Source: CAVYUC01 sp963783085
GTDB taxonomy: Bacteria > Bacteroidota > Bacteroidia > Bacteroidales > Prolixibacteraceae
Reading direction: 5' to 3'
Assembly: GCA_963783085.1 (NCBI GenBank)
Contig: CAWAMJ010000021.1
Span: 153,658-217,657, forward strand
DNA length: 64,000 nt
Shown here: piece by piece, positions 58,034-64,000 of the stretch
Layout of the letters: every line of letters begins with the position of its first letter
Position numbering within the stretch: the first letter of the stretch is position 1
The notes under the pieces: model-generated
What the model was told of the DNA's origin: nothing
What the model saw: the letters and a program-made list of their open reading frames with translations, nothing else
The model's database searches: none
Translations under genes and position numbers: made by a program

Positions 58034-58861
58034 ATGAAGACAAACTTAATATTCTGCAGATGGATGGCATACACTGTCTTTGCGTTGATTCCTTTTCAAA
58101 ATGCTGCACAGGAAGGCGTGGCCAAAATTACGAAAATTGCTACCATTTCTGAAGGAGTTGTCAAGGAAGAAAAGAACCAGACTTCTCTTGCCCAGTTAAG
58201 GAGGAACGATCAGAGAAATTGGCTAAACATCAAAATAAATGAAAAGTTGTTTTATAACGACAACCTGAAACTGGAACAAAATATTCGGTTGAGACTGCGG
58301 GTAAAAAATCAACTGCAAAACGGAACTGTATCGATGATGCCCTATCCCGACTTAAAAGAACCGGGATTATACGAAGTGAAAGAAGCGCAGGATGGTTCGC
58401 GGCGGGTAGCTATTGAAATCCGGCAGGGCAGCGGTATATTTACCGTTATTAAAGACAAAATTCAGGTAAATACCCAGGGACTGCAAAGTGTTGTGGAATC
58501 GGGCAGCACTACTCGGGCGCTGTATCATGTCCGTTCCGACAGTTCGGGAGAAGTTTATCTGGAACAAGGACATCTTACCTTTCCAAAAGATCCGAAAGTA
58601 AACCGTTTAAATGTAGGGGAGGCAGCCTATTTCCGAAACGGGCAAATTACCAGCGTATTTGTTCCCACCGCACAATTGGCTTCCGAGTATGAAAATTTCA
58701 TTCAGATGAATAGCTCAACAGTTTGGAAACCGTCGTTGCTGAAGCGACCGGGATTCTGGGCCGGAGCTGCCGCAGTTGGTGTGAGTACAGCAATTTTAAT
58801 AATTCAACCCTGGAAATCTGATAAGGCGACTGGAAATATAAACGTGAACTGGGGTTTTTAA
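58034..58861 (+). CDS. FecR-domain-like secreted protein
   Basis: 275 residues from ATG 58034, preceded by ggagg at 58022; the open frame begins earlier but overlaps the previous gene. Signal peptide about 1-25. A FecR-like beta domain follows: RNWLNIKINEKLFYNDNLKL, GSGIFTVIKDKIQVNTQGLQ, TRALYHVRSDSSGEVYLEQG, VGEAAYFRNGQI. A C-terminal transmembrane helix (about 245-263; PGFWAGAAAVGVSTAILIIQ) anchors it. It may sense or scaffold at the envelope. 19 bp upstream of the FN3 lipoprotein. Confidence 0.7.
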   Translation: MKTNLIFCRWMAYTVFALIPFQNAAQEGVAKITKIATISEGVVKEEKNQTSLAQLRRNDQRNWLNIKINEKLFYNDNLKLEQNIRLRLRVKNQLQNGTVSMMPYPDLKEPGLYEVKEAQDGSRRVAIEIRQGSGIFTVIKDKIQVNTQGLQSVVESGSTTRALYHVRSDSSGEVYLEQGHLTFPKDPKVNRLNVGEAAYFRNGQITSVFVPTAQLASEYENFIQMNSSTVWKPSLLKRPGFWAGAAAVGVSTAILIIQPWKSDKATGNINVNWGF

Positions 58862-58880
58862 TTCAAAAATCATATCGGTT

Positions 58881-60971
58881 ATGAAAAAGTTAACGGTGCA
58901 ATTATGCAATTATGGGCTGATTTGGAGTGCTGTTTTTGCAATTATCGGTTTGCAAATTTCATGCACCCGGGAAGACGATTTGATGCGAAAAACAGTTGTC
59001 ACATTAAATATTCCACTACCCGGAGATGGCAATTTAAAAAGTGCCGCTTCGGTAACCAGCGTTACAAGAGTTACAATTACAGTGACTGCGGATGGTGAAA
59101 CTTTGGTTCCTGAGACTGATTTGGACATTACAGGAAATAGAGCCACCGGTAAAATTTCAGTCGATAAAGGTACGGGCAGAACATTCACAGTTAAAGCCAC
59201 GGATGGAAATAATATTGTTCAATGGCAGGGTGCTACGACAGAGAATATCGACAAGAATGATTTTACGGTTAACCTCACATTGTCACCCATCCTGCCGGCC
59301 GCCGCTGATTTGCAGGCAACGCGGTCGGAAAACATTGTCAACTTATCATGGAATCAAAATGCCGACGACGATTTTGCAGGATACGATTTATACCGATCGG
59401 ATTCGGAAAATTCGCTGGGTGACAATATTTATTCAAGTAATGTAAATACAACAACTCAGTATAATGACAGCACGCTGGCGGAGGGAAAAACCTACTATTA
59501 TACTTTGGTTGTTACAGATACCGAGGGTTTTAACATCAACAGTAATCTGGTTCAGATAGAATTGCCATACGTTTTGCCAACGCCGAGCATCCTTCGCGTT
59601 GATTCGGTGAGCAATATCGTCGAACTTTCCTGGACACCGAATCCTGATCCGGATTTCAACAATTACGTTTTATATCGATCGGACAATGAAACTACCTTCG
59701 ACGAACAGGTTTATTCAACCAATACCCTTTCGGACACCACATTTACTGACACTCTGGTAACTGCCGGGAATACCTATTATTATCGGGTTGTAGTAACTGA
59801 CGCCGACGAATTGAGTAGCGGAAGTAATGTAGTTCAGGCTGAAATCCCGCAGAGAATTCCAACTGCGGTTCATTTGGACGCTTCTCTCGATGGTTACGTT
59901 TACGCATACTGGACTCAAAATGCTGACCCTGATTTTGACAGGTACGAGTTATACCGCTCGCAAATGGAAAATGCGTTGGGTTCAAAAATATATTCAACCA
60001 ATGTTGTCACTGAACGAGAATTTGTTGACACAACTTTTATTGAAGGAAATACTTACTTTTACACTGTTGTTGTTTATAATATATCAGGCTCGGGGTCGGA
60101 AAGTAATGTCGCTCAAGTTGATGTGCCTGCTGTTCCGCCTGTTCCGAGTTACCTGAAAGGGTATGATTATGAAGAAATTTATCTGTACTGGACCGAAAAT
60201 CCCGATTCTGATTTCGCACGTTACGAACTTTATCGATCGAAAGATAATTCGCCGGGCGACAGAATATTCACTACAACGGATGTTACTGAAACATTTTATT
60301 ATGATAATTCTTTACCGGAACCAGGCATTTACAATTATAAAGTGATTGTGTTCGATGAGCATGGATTTAGCTCGGAAAGTAATTTATTTCAGGTTAGGTA
60401 TAATCTTATTACACCAGGTACTTTGGATGGTTGGAGCGAAGGAGTATACGTAGAACTTAACTGGACTCAGAATTACGACTATAATTTCGCGAAATATGAA
60501 TTATACCGGTCAGAGTCGGAAGCGGATTTGGGAACAATGATTTTATCAACGGATACCGTCACTCAAACAAATTATGCGGATTATCCGGTTCCGGAAGGAA
60601 AAACATACTATTACAGAATTTTAGTTTACAGTACAGATGGTTATTATGCTGAAAGTAATACCATTAAAATAGTAATCCCTAACTATGATCCAACACCAAG
60701 TAAATTATCAGTCGTTTCAGTTAGCAGTGTTGTCGAACTGTCGTGGACACGAAATTACGATGCCGATTTTGCCAAATATGAGTTATATCGATCGAATTCC
60801 CAAAACTCGCTGGGCACGTTAATTTTTACGACTTCCAATGTAACTGAAACAGCATATAATGATGGTAAAGTGGCAGAAAATAGCACCTATTATTATACGG
60901 TTATTGTGTATGATATCAGCGAACTCTTTTCGAAAAGTAATGTTGTTCAGGTTAAAACACCTATTTTCTAA
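58881..60971 (+). CDS. lipoprotein with six fibronectin type III domains
   Basis: 696 residues. The lipoprotein signal ends LQISC. An N-terminal beta domain (about 30-130; VTRVTITVTADGETLVPETD) is followed by six FN3 repeats of about 92-95 residues. Each carries a strongly conserved core such as ELSWTPNPDPDFNNYVLYRS and TYYYTVVVYD, with the phrase DFxxYELYRS in every copy. Probably at the outer surface with its two operon partners, as an adhesin or glycan-binding scaffold; this is inference. No catalytic domain. Confidence 0.88.
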   Translation: MKKLTVQLCNYGLIWSAVFAIIGLQISCTREDDLMRKTVVTLNIPLPGDGNLKSAASVTSVTRVTITVTADGETLVPETDLDITGNRATGKISVDKGTGRTFTVKATDGNNIVQWQGATTENIDKNDFTVNLTLSPILPAAADLQATRSENIVNLSWNQNADDDFAGYDLYRSDSENSLGDNIYSSNVNTTTQYNDSTLAEGKTYYYTLVVTDTEGFNINSNLVQIELPYVLPTPSILRVDSVSNIVELSWTPNPDPDFNNYVLYRSDNETTFDEQVYSTNTLSDTTFTDTLVTAGNTYYYRVVVTDADELSSGSNVVQAEIPQRIPTAVHLDASLDGYVYAYWTQNADPDFDRYELYRSQMENALGSKIYSTNVVTEREFVDTTFIEGNTYFYTVVVYNISGSGSESNVAQVDVPAVPPVPSYLKGYDYEEIYLYWTENPDSDFARYELYRSKDNSPGDRIFTTTDVTETFYYDNSLPEPGIYNYKVIVFDEHGFSSESNLFQVRYNLITPGTLDGWSEGVYVELNWTQNYDYNFAKYELYRSESEADLGTMILSTDTVTQTNYADYPVPEGKTYYYRILVYSTDGYYAESNTIKIVIPNYDPTPSKLSVVSVSSVVELSWTRNYDADFAKYELYRSNSQNSLGTLIFTTSNVTETAYNDGKVAENSTYYYTVIVYDISELFSKSNVVQVKTPIF

Positions 60972-61121
60972 AAGTTCGTTTTGTTAATTTATGACTCAGA
61001 GCATATCTGTTGACAATTAAAACAGCAAATTATCAGTTATGTTAAGTTCGAAAAAATGGCAGAACAATACGTTTAGATTAAAGGATTTTTTATAACTTTT
61101 TAGCCATTAAGAACTGAAATC

Positions 61122-62345
61122 ATGGATAACGAATTAAAGACAAAAATCAAAACATTTATTTCTCAAGGAATTTCTGAAGAACCGGTAAAAAGCCAACCCG
61201 ATCCATTTTGGCAAAGCCTGCGGGACGCTGGCACGGAAATATGGCTCGACACCGGCGATATGGAAGAGGCCGAAAAAATATGGACGGCTGAAATGTCGGC
61301 ACTTACAACCAATAACACATTGGTTAATAAAGAAATACAAAAAGGTATTTATGATGATTTTATAGCTGAAGCCAAAGAAATTGTAAAGCCGCTTTCGCTG
61401 AAAGAACAAATTATTGAAATTGCTTTTATTCTGAATGCCCGCCACGGACTGCGGCTGGCAAAGAAATTTGGCGGTAAAGTGAGCGTTGAACTTCATACTG
61501 ATACCGCACACAATATTTCCGCAATTGTTGATTACGGAAAACGCTATTTCGAAATAAATCCGGAACATTTTATCGTAAAAGTGCCTTATACCGCAGCCGG
61601 ATTGATTGGCGCGAAAAAATTACGTGAGGCTGGCGTAAAGATCAATTTCACGCTGGAATTCTCGGCGCGGCAGAATGTGATGGTGGCAGCTATTACAAAA
61701 CCCAATTACCAGAATGTTTTTTTGGGAAGGGTAGGAGCGTACATCAAAGATAACGAATTGGGAGACGGTTCCGGCGCCGGCGAACGCACCGTCATTTCGG
61801 CCCAGAACTGGGTTACTGACCTGACAAAGAACAATAACGGACCTACAAAAATGATTGCAGCCAGTCTCCGAAGTTACGAACAACTCGAGGCGCTGGCCGG
61901 AGTAAATGTTTTTACCATGCCCACCAAAGTAGCCGCCGAAGGAAAATTAAAACTCGGCGGTAATTTCTCTTCAAAATTGAATGAAAAATATCCGGTGGAT
62001 TTAACTACGGAAGCAGAAAAATATTTCCCCGAAAAACTTTGGGAGGTTTCAGAAAAAGAGTTGGCGCTTGCACAAAGCTTAAGCAGTGATTGTCCGAAAG
62101 ACGGAAATGAACTCATCGACCGGGTGCATGCGGCAGGGTGCGGCGATATGTTTCCTTATTTGAGCAACGAAGATTTGCAGCACATTTCCAACGACGGAAA
62201 AATTCCGAAGCACAGCCGCTGGGCCGCCCGCATTGAAAGCGAAGAACTGGCCATCGATACGCTGCTCAACCTGGCCGGACTTGCCAGCTTTGCCAACGAT
62301 CAGCGTGAGCTGGATGCACGAATTGAACGGATTATAAAAGGTTAA
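61122..62345 (+). CDS. transaldolase family protein
   Basis: 407 residues. Aldolase-barrel features: EIWLDTGDMEEAEKIWTAEM, TNNTLVNKEIQKGIYDDFI, and the Schiff-base Lys probably in HFIVKVPYTAAGLIGAKKLR, followed by KINFTLEFSARQNVMVAAIT. It is longer than TalB (about 317) because of an extra C-terminal helical region (about 340-407). It may act in sugar-phosphate rearrangement (pentose phosphate pathway), but its substrate could differ. Confidence 0.85.
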   Translation: MDNELKTKIKTFISQGISEEPVKSQPDPFWQSLRDAGTEIWLDTGDMEEAEKIWTAEMSALTTNNTLVNKEIQKGIYDDFIAEAKEIVKPLSLKEQIIEIAFILNARHGLRLAKKFGGKVSVELHTDTAHNISAIVDYGKRYFEINPEHFIVKVPYTAAGLIGAKKLREAGVKINFTLEFSARQNVMVAAITKPNYQNVFLGRVGAYIKDNELGDGSGAGERTVISAQNWVTDLTKNNNGPTKMIAASLRSYEQLEALAGVNVFTMPTKVAAEGKLKLGGNFSSKLNEKYPVDLTTEAEKYFPEKLWEVSEKELALAQSLSSDCPKDGNELIDRVHAAGCGDMFPYLSNEDLQHISNDGKIPKHSRWAARIESEELAIDTLLNLAGLASFANDQRELDARIERIIKG

Positions 62346-62382
62346 ATAAAATGTGCGCCTGAGCTACAGGATACATCAGTTG

Positions 62383-63657
62383 CTATTTTAATAAAGCACC
62401 TAAAAGCAACCCAAGTTGCGTCCCAAAAGCAAATCCCATTATTCCGATAGTGAGACCGGAAATAATAATTTCTTTATTTTTTATCGCTCCTGCAACTGCA
62501 GGAACAAACGGAGGGGAATAAGTAAGTGCGGTAATGGCAATAATCGTGGTATCGGCATCGACCCGAAAAATTTTTGCCAAACCTACATGGATAATCATGG
62601 AACCGATAATAACAAGCAATACGTATAGAAAAAGCTCCAGATATTCAACCTGGAACATTTCGGTTAAATTGGCCATAGAAGATACCACCAGGGAAAAAAT
62701 AATAATTAAATACATTCCCATCGGAAAGCTGTTTTGAAGCCGGTTGACCGGTTTAAAAAGCGAAGCAACCAAACCGAAAGTTGTTATAGCAAGGATTGCA
62801 ATAACATCCTGTGCGCTTTTGGGAAACAAAAAACTGATTCCGCCGCCAATGGCAACAACAACAATTGACAGTCCCAGCGCTTTCAGTAAATCCGGAAAAT
62901 ACTTTCTTTTCACCAAATCATCGTAGTTTTCAATATTCTCATTTTCCTCTTCACCTAACTGAAATTCGTTTTCCGCCTTGTGAATCATATCGAATTTGGG
63001 TAAAAAAGTATTGAAAAGACGCTGGGCAACAGTCATTAAAAAAAGCAGTGCTACCGAACCAATGATTAAATCATAGGTATTGGTCAGGATAAAAGTTTCA
63101 GCCCGCACATTTAAACCGGTTGCAATTGCTGCCAGGTTTGCTGTTCCACCGGTATAAACGCCCACCAGCATTCCGGCAACTTTATTGGATTCTTCAATTG
63201 AATCCTGAAACAGTAAATAGCCGGCAAGTACAGCAATAATCAACGAAACCAGCGCCAAAACAAGCGAAAGAAGCGTGCCTTTTGCCAGTTTGAGCCATTT
63301 TTTCAGATCAAGCGAAAATAATAACAACGGCAGGGCCAGTGGAATTATAATGGTCCAGAGAAGTTCCTGTAAATGATAAATCCGGTTGACTACAACGTCG
63401 GTTTCCGTTAATTTGCCGGCAAACTGCAATTGCTGAAATTCGCTTTGTGATAAATAATGGTGGGCTGACTGTGCCAGCAACTGTTGCATTGCCGGTCCGG
63501 GTGAAGGCAATATTCCTGAGTTACCCAATATCAAACCAAAAACATACGCGAGAACAACTGCGCCAACTCGTTTTAAAACAGTTGAAATTTTGCAGAGGTA
63601 AATAATAAAAGCCGGGGCAAGCACGTAAAATAAAACCAGCGTAAAAGTTATCCACAT
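62383..63657 (-). CDS. DUF819 family membrane protein
   Basis: 424 residues with about 11 transmembrane segments; conserved blocks IIPLALPLLLFSLDLKKWLK, AGMLVGVYTGGTANLAAIAT and TYSPPFVPAVAGAIKNKEII. DUF819 (YjcL-like) proteins resemble anion transporters or permeases; the substrate is unknown. It converges on the transaldolase gene. Confidence 0.88.
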   Translation of the reverse strand: MWITFTLVLFYVLAPAFIIYLCKISTVLKRVGAVVLAYVFGLILGNSGILPSPGPAMQQLLAQSAHHYLSQSEFQQLQFAGKLTETDVVVNRIYHLQELLWTIIIPLALPLLLFSLDLKKWLKLAKGTLLSLVLALVSLIIAVLAGYLLFQDSIEESNKVAGMLVGVYTGGTANLAAIATGLNVRAETFILTNTYDLIIGSVALLFLMTVAQRLFNTFLPKFDMIHKAENEFQLGEEENENIENYDDLVKRKYFPDLLKALGLSIVVVAIGGGISFLFPKSAQDVIAILAITTFGLVASLFKPVNRLQNSFPMGMYLIIIFSLVVSSMANLTEMFQVEYLELFLYVLLVIIGSMIIHVGLAKIFRVDADTTIIAITALTYSPPFVPAVAGAIKNKEIIISGLTIGIMGFAFGTQLGLLLGALLK

Positions 63658-64000
63658 AAGCTCGTCGTATCAGTTTAATAAACAAACTTAGCATTTTTTT
63701 CGAATCGCCGATACGAATCTTTTTTTTGTATTTAAAACCGGCGCCAGACATGGGTTTTCTATATTAAATTTATGATAAGCAGTGCTGGGGGAAAGTTGGT
63801 TGGACTAAAACCACAGGATATGTCAGCCTCAGATCGCCGCGAATTAACCTCCTGAGAATCGCGTAAAAATATTTTTACATACAATTATCCGGTTTAACTG
63901 AACCTAAGAGCGTCGGCCCGGTGCATTTTTTTTACTTGAGCGGATTGGCGAAAGCAAGCGAAGGATGAAGGGCAGATATATTGCCCCCGGCTTAAGCCGG
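63658..64000. other. 343-bp terminal region without a supported gene
   Basis: No credible ORF. At the end a hairpin gggca-gatatat-tgccc (63970-63986) is followed by the perfect palindrome ccggcttaagccgg (63987-64000), which may be part of a repeat cut by the window end. Confidence 0.4.

Noticed and set aside
58034..58861. FecI/FecR-type iron signalling system
   Set aside because: No sigma factor gene and no TonB-dependent receptor adjacent; only the FecR-like domain is present.

Overview
The window looks like chromosomal DNA of a heterotrophic member of the Bacteroidota, most likely a marine or anaerobic Marinilabiliales/Prolixibacteraceae-type organism. This rests on gene content, not on a search. 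The signs are type IX secretion C-terminal sorting domains (YPNPA-type) on three secreted proteins, many PorT-like outer-membrane barrels and lipoproteins, an S46 dipeptidyl peptidase, several glycoside hydrolases, modest GC content, and small Bacteroidota-style interspersed repeats. No rRNA, tRNA, CRISPR array or SusC/SusD pair was seen.

Layout. 1-2.8 kb: a leftward kaiC-kaiB-histidine kinase operon (kinase cut by the window edge). 2.9-15 kb: a GH26 mannanase, a DPP11-like S46 peptidase, an outer-membrane barrel, a 1549-residue repetitive T9SS surface protein, a putative barrel and a tandem universal stress protein. 15-28 kb: an ADP-forming acyl-CoA synthetase (frameshifted), a methyltransferase, a serine hydrolase, a GH29 fucosidase, folE, a coupled pair of M14 carboxypeptidase homologues (one apparently inactive), a Tat-exported NIPSNAP protein and a lipoprotein. 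28-41 kb: a carbohydrate-active region (formylglycine-generating-enzyme lipoprotein, beta-helix protein, GH101-like, DUF5060/DUF4038-like and clan GH-A enzymes), interrupted by a candidate mobile element. 40.5-41.5 kb: a RES/Xre toxin-antitoxin pair. 41.6-53.4 kb: an AraC-regulated catabolic or detoxification cluster (aldo/keto reductases, alpha/beta hydrolases, esterase, cupin, carboxymuconolactone decarboxylase, two PQQ-like propellers). 53.5-63.7 kb: PPOX-like protein, radical SAM enzyme, TspO-like protein, a three-gene surface operon (membrane Ig-like, FecR-like, six-FN3 lipoprotein), a transaldolase family enzyme and a DUF819 permease.

The most promising undescribed item is the element at 36428-38302. 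Two tandem paralogous proteins with an HTH-like C-terminal half (resembling the uncharacterised DUF1670 family from memory) lie between 12-bp terminal inverted repeats with conserved subterminal arms. A 127-bp gene-less copy carrying both ends sits 21 kb away in inverted orientation (14929-15055). No known transposase motif was seen in either protein.

At least eight otherwise well-conserved genes carry a single frameshift, spread from 16 to 53 kb. Part of this may be sequencing error, so each is described as one gene with its break point.
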